DNA of 64,000 bases from JAOZHU01 sp964632845 (GTDB lineage: Archaea > Thermoproteota > Bathyarchaeia > Bathyarchaeales > Bathycorpusculaceae), in the NCBI GenBank assembly GCA_964632845.1, contig CAZWDU010000009.1, positions 22,098 to 86,097 of the forward strand. The letters are read 5' to 3'. The notes beneath the pieces were generated by a model. It was not told where the DNA came from and ran no database searches. It saw only the letters and a program-made list of their open reading frames with translations. The position numbers and the translations under genes are program-made. Below, piece after piece: positions 24,092-32,848 of this stretch. Numbering within the stretch: the first letter of the stretch is position 1; each line of letters begins with the position of its first letter.

Positions 24092-26326
24092 TTATTGCCT
24101 GTTTTTTCGAACATGAACTCTGAGCAGGTTCTGCTCCACCAAGCATTCTTTCAAGTAGTCGTCGAGTGTAGCCGCGGGCACAACATCAATCGTGTAATCC
24201 TGCGCATTAATCGAGTGCTCATAGTTTTTCTGCGGAATAACCACTTTCTTGAAGCCCCATGCTTCAGCAGCTTTAATTTTTTCATGAATTCCACCGACAG
24301 CCGTGACATGAATTGCGTCGCTGACACTCAGGTTTATCTCACCCGTGACAGCTACATCCTGCCGTATCGGTTTACCCTCAATAAGCGAACACAGCAGAAT
24401 CGCCATGGTCACACCCGCAGAAGGACCATCCACGCCGTAAGACTGTGCAAAATCAATATGCGTCAAATAATCCTGCGCTATGTCCGCACCGTATTTTTGG
24501 AGGATGACGCTTCTGACTTTGGCGATGCTATCCGAAATAAAGTTCTGACCCTTAGCGATACCCGTTACTTTGTAATAGCCCCTAAGCGGTTGATCTCTTG
24601 GAAGCGCCGTCTTACGTACAAGCTGGGCTTTCACGCTGAGAACGCTACCTGTCATCTCGCCGCTGTACGGGTCATGCACCACAGCCAAACCATAAATCTG
24701 CCCAAGCTTCATGCCTTCAGGTTTTATGTCCAAAAGCTTGCCTCGCTCACTTATTTCATGCTCCAGCAACTGCTTCTGAATGGTCTTACAATGCTCGCTT
24801 AAAGCTTCGGCAACATGACGCCGCTCAACTACCTTGCAGTTTCCGTTCATAGCTAACGTTGCAGCCGTCTTAATTATCGAAATCAAAGGTCTAAAACGCG
24901 TCGTAAGCGCGTCCCGCTTGTTGCTACGCCGCCTGCCCTCGTCAACAATTTCGCTGCACGCACCCCGACTGAACGGCAGCAAATTAAACCGCTTAACCTC
25001 CTGCGCTATGAACTGCACGTACTTGCGCCTATTTTCCAGCGTGTTAGGCATGTCATTATTCATACGCACCACTTTGCCGTAGCCATAAATGCGATCCATG
25101 AGTGCAGGATGAATTTGACTTATACTGTCAAAGTTTCCCGCACCCACAAGAAACGTAATCGCTGGAACAGGCTCAGTTGAAACAGCCATCGCTGCAGTGT
25201 CTCCACCAGTCCACCTGCCCCGCAAAGTTATCGGCAACTGCCCATCTTCCAATACAGTTAACAGCGTAATAGCTTCCTCTGGATCTAAATTTTTAATTTC
25301 ATCTATGTAAAGTATCCCAAGCGATGCTATATGCACATCGCCCGCAGTTACCCGCTGATGCTCAGGCGTCCCTAAGCCGCCAGTTTGAAACGGATCCCAC
25401 GCTACAGAACCAAAAAGCTGCGCGCTCCTATGCCCTGTGGCGTCTACAAAAGGCGCGTGCCCTGAACTGTTGTCCACGACAAGTTTTGGCACTTCAGTCT
25501 GCTGAGCACCCCCAACGCCGCGGAGATTGCCTAGTCCGCCCAAGCGTGAGAACCACCAGATAAAAATGCTGAAGAAAATGAGGCTGCCGCCTGGAATGAA
25601 TGTCAACGGCACAAGGCTCACGAATTTACTGGTGAAGTAGTCTGCGAAACTGTTGCTGTAGAACGATTGCAATGCTTCGCCCAAGTAGTCTGGGTTTGCA
25701 GCCCAAGTTTGCCACGCTTGAACTAAGAAGAAGAAGCCTAACCCCATTAGGAACAAGCCTAGGCCAAGCATGAGTATTTGAATGGCTTTGAGCCCGATTT
25801 TGGTGGTGAACTTGCGCTTAAGTTCTTTCAGCTGTTCGGTGTGCAGAATTTTTTTTGCTTCTCCTGCCTTGTGGATGGACATGCGCGGTTGACTGGGCAA
25901 GGTTGGGTTTTTCCAGCAGATAACATCAAAAAGTTTTATGCCGTTTTCTTTGTAAACTTGAGTTAGTTTTTCTGATAGTGCTCTTCCCAGAAGGGATTTG
26001 CCTGTTCCAGGGTCGCCTAATAGCAGCAGATACGGTCCAGGGCTGATTACTGTTTTTGCTGAGGGTTTTTGCTCGTCGGGTTTGCTCCAGCGTGCGTACC
26101 ATTGTGACTGTTCTAAATGTTTGAGTTTGTGAACCCACTCGTTCAGGCAGAGAAAGCTTTCGTTTAGTGCTTGGTCTTGGCCTATGACCCAGTTTATCAT
26201 GTTGTCGTCCAAGGGGTAGCCTTCGGTGGTTTGAAATTTGCTCCAGTTCCACTTCACCTTTACAGTTCGCCCTTCCACGTCACGCGTAAGCGTTTCAGCG
26301 CCTTCTCCGAAGTGGTTAAAAGACAT
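24092..26326 (-). CDS. lonB: archaeal membrane-bound Lon protease
   Basis: ATP-dependent membrane-anchored protease. The AAA+ domain has Walker A LLLGDPGTGKS (101-111). An insertion with two hydrophobic segments (about 172-190 and 240-257) anchors it in the membrane. A sensor/lid region follows, and the C-terminal protease domain has catalytic Ser636 (DGPSAGVTM) and Lys683 (GGIHEKIKAAE). 744 aa, slightly longer than the usual 620-700 because of residues 60-100 and the TM hairpin. GGAG precedes the ATG. Confidence 0.95.
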   Translation of the reverse strand: MSFNHFGEGAETLTRDVEGRTVKVKWNWSKFQTTEGYPLDDNMINWVIGQDQALNESFLCLNEWVHKLKHLEQSQWYARWSKPDEQKPSAKTVISPGPYLLLLGDPGTGKSLLGRALSEKLTQVYKENGIKLFDVICWKNPTLPSQPRMSIHKAGEAKKILHTEQLKELKRKFTTKIGLKAIQILMLGLGLFLMGLGFFFLVQAWQTWAANPDYLGEALQSFYSNSFADYFTSKFVSLVPLTFIPGGSLIFFSIFIWWFSRLGGLGNLRGVGGAQQTEVPKLVVDNSSGHAPFVDATGHRSAQLFGSVAWDPFQTGGLGTPEHQRVTAGDVHIASLGILYIDEIKNLDPEEAITLLTVLEDGQLPITLRGRWTGGDTAAMAVSTEPVPAITFLVGAGNFDSISQIHPALMDRIYGYGKVVRMNNDMPNTLENRRKYVQFIAQEVKRFNLLPFSRGACSEIVDEGRRRSNKRDALTTRFRPLISIIKTAATLAMNGNCKVVERRHVAEALSEHCKTIQKQLLEHEISERGKLLDIKPEGMKLGQIYGLAVVHDPYSGEMTGSVLSVKAQLVRKTALPRDQPLRGYYKVTGIAKGQNFISDSIAKVRSVILQKYGADIAQDYLTHIDFAQSYGVDGPSAGVTMAILLCSLIEGKPIRQDVAVTGEINLSVSDAIHVTAVGGIHEKIKAAEAWGFKKVVIPQKNYEHSINAQDYTIDVVPAATLDDYLKECLVEQNLLRVHVRKNRQ

Positions 26327-26654
26327 GCCTTCTCCTCAATCCCGCTTAACTTTTTGTTTGTGTGCAATTAAAGAGCTATTTCAAAATTAGTAATATGCAT
26401 CAAACCGTACATAACGCGCCTCAGCAGCTCAGTTTAAAAACGGCTCTTCGTTAAACCTATTTCCACAGATAAGGCGCAAATAACAGTTATTTTTCGGTAA
26501 AACCTGCCGTAATATTTTGTATGTAACCGAAAACAAACAAGCAAAAAACAAGCAATTTTTTTGTCACTACACCAAAATCAAAAAGCCTTGAAAAAGCCTT
26601 AAACCGCTGAAACACCCCGTTTTGACCCGTTTCGTTCTGCGGTTAAGGCTTAAC

Positions 26655-26702
26655 TATGGAGATAACCGTGACCTCATATAAAGACCGTTGAAAATCTCCA
26701 TA
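26655..26702. repeat. 9-bp inverted repeat around a TATA-like sequence
   Basis: TATGGAGAT (26655-26663) and ATCTCCATA (26694-26702) are exact reverse complements, 30 bases apart. The spacer contains CATATAAAG. Confidence 0.5.
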
Positions 26703-26978
26703 CCAAGCACAATAGGCTGCTTTTCGAAGTTACTTCGAGCCTGAACGCCGTTTTCACAACTGTTGTCCTGCTTCCGCCTGAGTGCTGCTTGCGAAAAAAC
26801 AGTGTAGTTGCCAGATGTGGAGTTTTGTCGGGTTATGTTGCATTGCTGTTCCACAACCGCCTTTTTGACAGCATGTCTTAATAGCGACAGGATGATTTGT
26901 GCTTGCGGTTATGTGCTACTGTACAGCCAGGTTGCTGCTGATTTTGGCACTGAGCGACAGTGACGACGGCTGAAACTA

Positions 26979-27003
26979 TGTGTTGTTGATGCTTCTGTAT
27001 ACC
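26979..27003 (-). repeat. GTATAC-GCATC interspersed repeat, copy 5
   Basis: Minus-strand reading: GGTATACAGAAGCATCAAC then AACACA. Similarity to copy 7 continues past the core into AGTTTC-GC. Confidence 0.85.
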
Positions 27004-27254
27004 GCGTGGGCGTTGCGCGGTCTGCGCTTTCATGCCACGAGTGTTTTTGATTGGAAATTTGTGGTTGAACGGAGGCTTATTTTGGCTTGCTTTTTCTAAG
27101 CGCGTGGTTTGGTTGTACTTGGTATAGGCTAAACAGCACATAGTTTTAAGCTGGTAACGTTTTATTTTTCGTTCCAGGTGATTATAGTTATGTAAGTATT
27201 ACTTGGTGCGATTATGCATCACTATTGCCCTCCAGACACAATCAGCACAAAACC

Positions 27255-27283
27255 GCGTATACAGAAACATCGCCGAAACTTCC
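27255..27283 (+). repeat. GTATAC-GCATC interspersed repeat, copy 6 (GCC variant)
   Basis: GCGTATACAGAAACATCGCC followed by GAAACTT. It shares the ATCGCCGAAACTT ending with copy 8 and forms an outward-facing inverted pair with copy 5. Confidence 0.75.
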
Positions 27284-27355
27284 GTTTTTGACGCGCAGGC
27301 AATAGTTTTATTTTCAGCCGTTAACCACAGTGACTAAGCAGCTGCTGAGGGAAAC

Positions 27356-27790
27356 GTGATGGTTAAGGAAATTGACAGGATCAGGCTTCGGCGGTGGCGC
27401 AAGAGAGGGTTCTACAGCGAGAACGTGCTCGTGAAGCTTCTGCAGAAACACGGGTACAACGCCGTGCGGATTCCAGTCAGCAATCCCAGTCTAAGCCCAC
27501 TGCCCGACATCATGGCCCGCAAAGGTGAACATAGCTTCGCGTTTGAAGTTAAAAACTCCACTTACTACGCGTATTTTCCCAAGCAGCAAATTGACAAACT
27601 CTTCAGGTTTCTTAACGAGCTTATGCCTGGTGACGTAGCGCATAAACATGCGGTTGTCGCGGCGCATCTGGGCAAAAAGTGGCTCTTCAAAGAAATCAGT
27701 TGGACAGACTGGGAGAAGGATAAGTTGCCTGATAAAGTCAGGCTTCTTAAGCGTGACCGAGGCAACCTGAACTTAGAAAAAAGCTATTAA
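27356..27790 (+). CDS. hjc: Holliday junction resolvase Hjc
   Basis: Archaeal structure-specific nuclease resolving four-way junctions. PD-(D/E)xK core: Glu22 in YSENVLVKLLQKHGY, Asp51 in PLPDIMARKG, and Glu64 and Lys66 in FAFEVKNST, followed by a Tyr-rich dimer segment (YYAYFPKQQIDKL). 144 aa, close to the usual 130-145. Start is GTG or the adjacent ATG at 27359; GAGGG precedes both. Confidence 0.9.
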   Translation: MMVKEIDRIRLRRWRKRGFYSENVLVKLLQKHGYNAVRIPVSNPSLSPLPDIMARKGEHSFAFEVKNSTYYAYFPKQQIDKLFRFLNELMPGDVAHKHAVVAAHLGKKWLFKEISWTDWEKDKLPDKVRLLKRDRGNLNLEKSY

Positions 27791-27865
27791 GCCTCGCGGT
27801 AAGGAAATGTACCTCAACAATTAATAACCGAACCTATGCTTAAATGATTTAACAAGGCGAGGCTT

Positions 27866-28555
27866 ATGGTAAACAGTGATTTCGCGGTTTCAGCCCGTTC
27901 TTTATGCAAAGCGTATGTAATAGGTGAGGCGGAAGTTGAGGTTCTGAAAGACGTAAGCTTTGACGTTGCCGTGGGCAAATTCGCGGTGGTTTGCGGTCCT
28001 TCAGGCGCGGGAAAAACCACGCTACTGAACATTATCAGCGGTATTGACAGACCTTCCAGGGGGGATATAACGGTTTTCGGTGAGGCTTTGGCGGATAAGG
28101 ATGAGGATTTTTTGGCTGATTTCCGCTGCAATGACGTGGGGTTTGTTTTTCAGGCCTACAATTTGGTTTCTACTTTGACGGTGGCTGAGAATGTTGCGTT
28201 TCCCATGGAGTGGCAACGGAAGCCAGCTGAAGAGATTGAAGAACGCGTTGCACAACTGTTAGATGTTGTGGGTTTGCAGCATAGGGCAAGTCATTTTCCC
28301 GCTCAACTGAGCGGTGGGGAGCAGCAACGTGTTGCGTTTGCGCGTGCTTTGGCGAATGATCCGCGGTTGCTGCTTGCGGATGAGCCTACTGGGAACTTGG
28401 ATGCTGAGAACGGCAAGAGGATTATTCAAATACTGCGGATGTTGAAGGCTGAGGGAAAAACGGTTATCGTTTCTACTCATGATACGCAGATAACGCGGTT
28501 TGCAGATCAAAAGTTGCTTTTGTCGAAGGGGCAAGTGACGAGCCAAGATGAGTGA
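27866..28555 (+). CDS. ABC transporter ATP-binding protein (LolD/MacB type)
   Basis: ATPase of a type VII ABC system. Walker A CGPSGAGKTTLL, Q-loop FVFQAYNL, signature LSGGEQQRVAFARAL, Walker B LLLADEPTGNLD, H-loop VSTHD. Substrates of this class include lipoproteins, peptides and antibiotics. Overlaps the permease by 8 bases, so the two form one unit. Confidence 0.95.
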   Translation: MVNSDFAVSARSLCKAYVIGEAEVEVLKDVSFDVAVGKFAVVCGPSGAGKTTLLNIISGIDRPSRGDITVFGEALADKDEDFLADFRCNDVGFVFQAYNLVSTLTVAENVAFPMEWQRKPAEEIEERVAQLLDVVGLQHRASHFPAQLSGGEQQRVAFARALANDPRLLLADEPTGNLDAENGKRIIQILRMLKAEGKTVIVSTHDTQITRFADQKLLLSKGQVTSQDE

Positions 28556-30401
28556 TGCTTCTTTTTCGTTCAAGGACCTTTTGCGGAGGAAGTTTCAAAC
28601 AGGCTTGATAATGGTTAGTTTAACATGCAGTGTTGCATCCACGTTGTTCCTTTTGCTTTTCAGCGAGCGCATCGGCTTCGGCATAACCGCAACGGCAGAA
28701 AACGCTTTAACGCCGGGTTTATCGGTGGTTTTCTCGCAGTTTACGCTGTTTGTAGGCGTCTTGATTTTCACTGTGGGTGCAGTGGTGATTTCGTTTATTG
28801 TTTTTTTGATGATGGCACAAAGAACAAGAGACTTTGGGTTAATCAAAGCGGCTGGATGCCCCAACGGGCTTGTTTTCAGCTATTTTCTGACTGAACTATT
28901 GACTGTGACGGCTATTTGCTGTATCTTAGGCGTAGCATTAGGCTTTGCAGCTGACACGCTTGTCGCCAACTTAAGCGGCTTTCAGGTATATCAGAAGCCG
29001 CCTAACTTGTGGTTTGCAGTGTTAGTTTTTGTCGCTTATTTTGTTCTTGCTTTAGTTTTTGGCATTAAGCCTATTTTGGATGCTGCGCGGTTGTCGCCGT
29101 TGAAGGCGCTTTCACCTATGCAGTATTTTGGCTTAGACTCAGGTAGCGGGCATAAAGCGTTGTCGCGGTCAGGGCTCACGTTTAGGATAGCGACGAGAAG
29201 TTTGGTTCGTCGGAAGTCAACAACTGTTCGTGTTGTGTTGCTGTTGTCGATAGTGTTTGTTTTGTTAACGGTGTCTGTTGCCGGAGGCATAATTGCTAAT
29301 GACACTACGCGGGACTGGGTTGAGAAAGCTGCGGGTAAAGGTGCAATTGTGATAGCGCAGGAGCGCATGGCAGCTCAGTACAAGCTTTTGCTGTCCAAGT
29401 TTATTGGAGCCAGTGAAACTGGTGAGTTTGACTATACTGATGATGCGCTTTCGATATCGGATGCTGTCCTTCAGCATTTAGATACATTGCAGGGCATTGC
29501 AGCTGTGGATGCGCGCCTTGTTTTGAAGGAGCATATTTATGAAGTGAGTAATTTCACGGTTGACCCTGAAACGTTGGCGACAATTCCTGTTGGTGACCGA
29601 CGTGAAGGAGACGCATTGATTGTTGGTGTTGATCCTGAGAAAGTCACGGGTTCATGGTTCATGAAAGGACGATTTTTAACCACTGGGGACCATTTGGAAG
29701 CTGTGGTCGGTGATTCGTTGGCTCAGACAATGTTTGAGCAGCCGCTTGTTCAAAGCCTTAGAGGGAGAAACCAGACTTTCAGCGTGGTCGGTGTTTGCTT
29801 TGACCCTGTGGACAACGGCAAAATCGTCTATGTTCCCATCAAAACATTACGAAATATCACGGGTGTAGCTGAACCTAACATCGTGTTTGTCCAATTGGAC
29901 CCTTCCGTTGACCGTAAAGTGGTTTTGGCGCAGATAAAGAACGCGGTTAAAAGCGTGAATTCTGAGTTGACGGCTTTTGAGTTGGATGAAGTAACGGCGC
30001 AGAATGTGGCGTTTCTCGCTTCTGCTTGGTCTACAGTGATGCTTTTGCCGTTGTTCACTTTAGCGTCAGCAGCCTTGTGCTTGATGGCGCATATTATGCT
30101 TGCTGTGGATGAGCAGCGGCAGGAGTTTGCGGTTTTGCGAGCTGTCGGAGCAAAACCAAAAACGGTTACGGCGATTCTTGCGGTTCAAAGCTTGATTGTT
30201 CTGCTTTCAAGCTGTGCCATAGGCATTTCGCTTGGAGTGATTATTACTTTGATGATTTTGGTGCCGCAGCCAGTGGTTACGGGCTTTACTGTTTTGGAAG
30301 TTTCAGGGTGGCTACTTGCAGCTTTAGCAGGCATGTTTCTCCTAAGCCTTTACCCTGCATTCAAATTTGCTAGGACACCACTTCTAAAAATCATGACTTA
30401 A
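28548..30401 (+). CDS. FtsX-like ABC permease
   Basis: 617 aa membrane partner of the preceding ATPase. An N-terminal TM helix (about 18-38) and three helices to about residue 165 are followed by a cytoplasmic link, another helix near 228-248, an extracellular domain of about 250 residues, and C-terminal helices with the FtsX-type AVLRAVGAKPKTVTAILAVQSL. This mechanotransmission architecture moves cargo on the outer face rather than through a channel. Substrate unknown. Confidence 0.88.
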   Translation: MSDASFSFKDLLRRKFQTGLIMVSLTCSVASTLFLLLFSERIGFGITATAENALTPGLSVVFSQFTLFVGVLIFTVGAVVISFIVFLMMAQRTRDFGLIKAAGCPNGLVFSYFLTELLTVTAICCILGVALGFAADTLVANLSGFQVYQKPPNLWFAVLVFVAYFVLALVFGIKPILDAARLSPLKALSPMQYFGLDSGSGHKALSRSGLTFRIATRSLVRRKSTTVRVVLLLSIVFVLLTVSVAGGIIANDTTRDWVEKAAGKGAIVIAQERMAAQYKLLLSKFIGASETGEFDYTDDALSISDAVLQHLDTLQGIAAVDARLVLKEHIYEVSNFTVDPETLATIPVGDRREGDALIVGVDPEKVTGSWFMKGRFLTTGDHLEAVVGDSLAQTMFEQPLVQSLRGRNQTFSVVGVCFDPVDNGKIVYVPIKTLRNITGVAEPNIVFVQLDPSVDRKVVLAQIKNAVKSVNSELTAFELDEVTAQNVAFLASAWSTVMLLPLFTLASAALCLMAHIMLAVDEQRQEFAVLRAVGAKPKTVTAILAVQSLIVLLSSCAIGISLGVIITLMILVPQPVVTGFTVLEVSGWLLAALAGMFLLSLYPAFKFARTPLLKIMT

Positions 30402-31091
30402 ATGATTAAACGTTTTCAGGAAATATTTTAACGATTCAGTATACGCAGGCAATTGACTTAGAAAATCTTGCAGTTGCAGCACAGGAACTATGGGAACTTT
30501 GTCGTAGAATTTGAAACTGACAGGCATCAGCGTCAATATGGCCGGTATAAACTTGGTTTTATTCCATTTTGTGCATTCAAGCTCAAGAGAAACATTGGGT
30601 AATACGTCTGCTAGTGCCCGCGTGCGTTCCACTTGAGCCTCAGTGATACGCCTTAACGCTGATGGTGATGTTCCACGTCGCCAGTGTTTGCAGTCAATGC
30701 AAATGGCTACAGGCTTGCGGCAGCCAACTATGTCTATCTCCCATTTCCTCGCTGCATGCTTGAAACGCATGTTTTTCGCTACGCTGTAGCCGTTTTTTTC
30801 CAGTGCAACAGCAGATATGTCCTCGAACTCTTGCCAGCTAAGCATGTTGCTGACGTACTCCACATCAGCACCCATAGCCACAGCTTTAACGGCTAATTTT
30901 AGACGACTGTAACTGTCCGCTTCAACTGTATCCTGATTCACATAAACAATGCCTTCGTTTTGCAGTTTTTCCAGCAAGTTCCTAACAATACCTGATGTGA
31001 GCTTCGCGTCTTTTTTGACATCTTCAAGTAAAACAGACCTATCTTTTGTCAATTTTAGAAGCGAAATTAACAAATCCCGCTCAACTATCAT
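30384..31091 (-). CDS. winged-helix protein with PD-(D/E)xK nuclease-like domain
   Basis: 235 aa. Residues 1-60 look like a winged helix (LLISLLKLTKDRSVLLEDVKK...GIVRNLLEKLQNEGIVYV). Residues 80-190 show a restriction-endonuclease-like core: LSWQEFEDISAVALEKNGY, then WEIDIVG and CIDCKHWRRG (Asp and Asp-x-Lys). It ends in a basic tail. Related archaeal proteins are annotated as predicted nucleases; the substrate is unknown. It overlaps the permease 3' end by 18 bases, tail to tail. AGGTG precedes the ATG. Confidence 0.65.
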   Translation of the reverse strand: MIVERDLLISLLKLTKDRSVLLEDVKKDAKLTSGIVRNLLEKLQNEGIVYVNQDTVEADSYSRLKLAVKAVAMGADVEYVSNMLSWQEFEDISAVALEKNGYSVAKNMRFKHAARKWEIDIVGCRKPVAICIDCKHWRRGTSPSALRRITEAQVERTRALADVLPNVSLELECTKWNKTKFIPAILTLMPVSFKFYDKVPIVPVLQLQDFLSQLPAYTESLKYFLKTFNHLSHDF

Positions 31092-31190
31092 GACCTACAC
31101 CTGCATGAATAGACATGAAACCGATAAAAACACCACATATTGGCGCGCAATTAAACGTAGCTAAGCATAGAAACGCCTGCCTCAAGAAAC

Positions 31191-31217
31191 GGTATACAAA
31201 AGCATCAACAACACACA
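31191..31217 (+). repeat. GTATAC-GCATC interspersed repeat, copy 7
   Basis: GGTATACAAAAGCATCAAC followed by AACACACAG, 100 bases upstream of the wHTH-nuclease gene, with the GTATAC end facing it. It overlaps the last codons of the 47-aa candidate ORF. Confidence 0.85.
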
Positions 31218-31348
31218 GTTTCTGCAAGCAATTCCTCCCGCTTTCTAATAATAGCCGCCCTAACTGAAATAGCTTCTTTTACTTTCTTCAACACATAAGC
31301 CACCTCAGCACTTTTGATGCGCCGCAAACACCTATGCGAACAGAACAT
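31205..31348 (-). CDS. candidate small Cys-containing protein
   Basis: A 47-aa frame, MFCSHRCLRRIKSAEVAYVL and onward, ends in VCC-stop. GAAGGT lies seven bases before this ATG; a start nine codons earlier (31375) gives 56 aa but lacks a site. The FCSHRCLRRIK opening resembles the second half of a TRASH/YHS-type zinc knuckle, followed by a long basic helix. It could be a small metal- or nucleic-acid-binding protein, the tail of a decayed gene, or chance. Confidence 0.35.
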   Translation of the reverse strand: MFCSHRCLRRIKSAEVAYVLKKVKEAISVRAAIIRKREELLAETVCC

Positions 31349-31784
31349 ATTGGCTACCTTCGCAACACACACCATGCGGGCATGGTATCATATGGAAGGT
31401 TTTGCTCCTTATACGCTGTTTTACCTTTATCAAAGCAGCGTTTTTTAACTTTTTAGTGTAAAATAAGGCAGTTCGACAAAATTTCGCGAAAGCAAACCAG
31501 CACAATAAAGCGAACAAACCACAACAACTACCGAAAAACAGCAAAACCGCACGCAAACTGCCAAGGAAAGACAAAAGTTCCAGCCCGAAGAAACTCCAAA
31601 AAAGGCAAATTTAGGTTCAGTTTCTTATGCTCCCGCTGTTTTTGCAACTGTAAAGCGTGCAAAGAGCAGATGTTTTCAGTCGTCAGCCACTATGTATTTA
31701 TAAGGTTCGTTCATCTTCGATGCCCTAAAGCCGCTCAGAACACGCCTGCATAAGAAAAACCGATAGAAGATTAAACGCTGAATA

Positions 31785-31810
31785 AGTTTCGGCGATGCTT
31801 TCGTATACGA
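31785..31810 (-). repeat. GTATAC-GCATC interspersed repeat, copy 8 (GCC variant)
   Basis: Minus-strand reading: GTATACGAAAGCATCGCC then GAAACTT. It lies about 15 bases upstream of the prs TATA box, with GTATAC facing prs. Confidence 0.78.
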
Positions 31811-31822
31811 AAACGCAGAGAG

Positions 31823-31841
31823 TATATAAAGAGGGGCTATA
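31823..31841 (+). promoter_or_regulatory. prs promoter with 19-nt block shared with the TIM-barrel gene
   Basis: TATATAAAGAGGGGCTATA, containing a strong TATA box. The identical 19 bases occur on the minus strand at 35706-35724. The expected start near 31850 would give a leader of about 120 bases. Confidence 0.7.
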
Positions 31842-31971
31842 GACTTTTCCACGCGCTAGTGTTCCAACAGTTCACGACAACTCAGAGAACAAGATAAAAA
31901 AACGAAGCCACAGAGAGTAAAGCTAAAAACCACAGAGGCAACATTCTATAGAAAAGAGAGTGAACGCAAAA

Positions 31972-32847
31972 ATGAAAATCGTTCCCGGTCCAGCAAGCAA
32001 AGAACTAGGCGAAAAAATCGCAATGTTAACAGGCATGGAAGCTGTGCCAGTTGCCTACAAAACGTTTCCAGACGGAGAAAACTACATCCGCTTAGAAGGC
32101 AAAATGCAAAATGAACACGTAGCAATAGTGCAAACCACAAGTCCGCCACAAGACACCAAACTAATGCAGCTAGCGTTTATGGCTGATGCCGCCAGAAGAA
32201 ACGGGGCACAGAAAATCACAGCCATCGTGCCTTACTTAGCTTATGCACGGCAAGACAGAATCTTCTTACAAGGCGAAAACATCAGCATCGAAACAGTCGG
32301 CAACATGCTTGCCGCAGCAGGAATCAACGAGTTAATCACAGTCAACGTGCACCAAGCAGACGCTCTGGCAAAATTCCCGTTTCCAGCACGAAACCTCAGC
32401 GCAATCCCGCTAATAGCCAAGCATTTCGTTGAAAAAGGCTTAAAAAAAGCATTCGCGCTGTCACCTGACAAAGGCGCTTTATACATCGCCAAACAAGCGC
32501 AGCAAGTTTTAGGTGGAGAATGCGGACATCTGGAGAAACAACGTGACCGCTACACTGGACGAACAAGCCAAACCAGCAAAGGCTTGAACGTGAAAGGGCA
32601 AACGGTTATCATTTTTGACGATATTATCAGCACAGGCGGAACAATCGTCGGAGCAGCAAAAATTCTCCGCGAACTAGGCGCAACACGCGTCTTCACCGCC
32701 TGCGTGCACGCTTTGCTGGTTGGTGACGCTGAAAAACGGATTCGCGATGCTGGAGTTGAAGAAATCGTAGGCACAGACAGCATCCTCAGCAGCGCAAGCA
32801 AAGTGTCGCTGGCACCATTAATAAGCAAGGAACTAAAGGCGCCATAA
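31972..32847 (+). CDS. prs: ribose-phosphate pyrophosphokinase
   Basis: Makes PRPP from ribose 5-phosphate and ATP, feeding nucleotide, histidine and tryptophan synthesis. Signatures: VPGPASKELGEKIA, YKTFPDGENYIRLEG, VPYLAYARQDRIF, and the PRPP loop VIIFDDIISTGGTIVGA. About 291 aa, the archaeal length. I prefer ATG at 31972 (matching archaeal N-termini) over GTG at 31960. Followed by Trm-G10 after one base. Confidence 0.94.
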   Translation: MKIVPGPASKELGEKIAMLTGMEAVPVAYKTFPDGENYIRLEGKMQNEHVAIVQTTSPPQDTKLMQLAFMADAARRNGAQKITAIVPYLAYARQDRIFLQGENISIETVGNMLAAAGINELITVNVHQADALAKFPFPARNLSAIPLIAKHFVEKGLKKAFALSPDKGALYIAKQAQQVLGGECGHLEKQRDRYTGRTSQTSKGLNVKGQTVIIFDDIISTGGTIVGAAKILRELGATRVFTACVHALLVGDAEKRIRDAGVEEIVGTDSILSSASKVSLAPLISKELKAP

Positions 32848-32848
32848 A

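Larger units (their letters stand above)
26327..27358. other. 1-kb gene-free interval with repeats 5 and 6
   Basis: No ORF here looks coding: the longest frames have random-looking composition and no ribosome sites. The interval contains repeat copies 5 and 6 in opposite orientation, a small GTTAA-GGC-TTAAC palindrome at about 26643-26655, and a longer 9-bp inverted repeat (26655-26663 / 26694-26702) enclosing a TATA-like CATATAAAG. An unrecognised RNA or structural site is possible. Confidence 0.4.

Noticed and set aside
26654..27141. Two minus-strand frames (66 and 87 codons) in the lonB-hjc gap
   Set aside because: No ribosome sites, unusual composition, and the repeats run through them; they look like chance open frames.
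26327..27358. Replication origin in the long gap
   Set aside because: No Orc1/Cdc6 gene nearby and no recognisable origin recognition boxes; repeats 5 and 6 do not resemble known ones.
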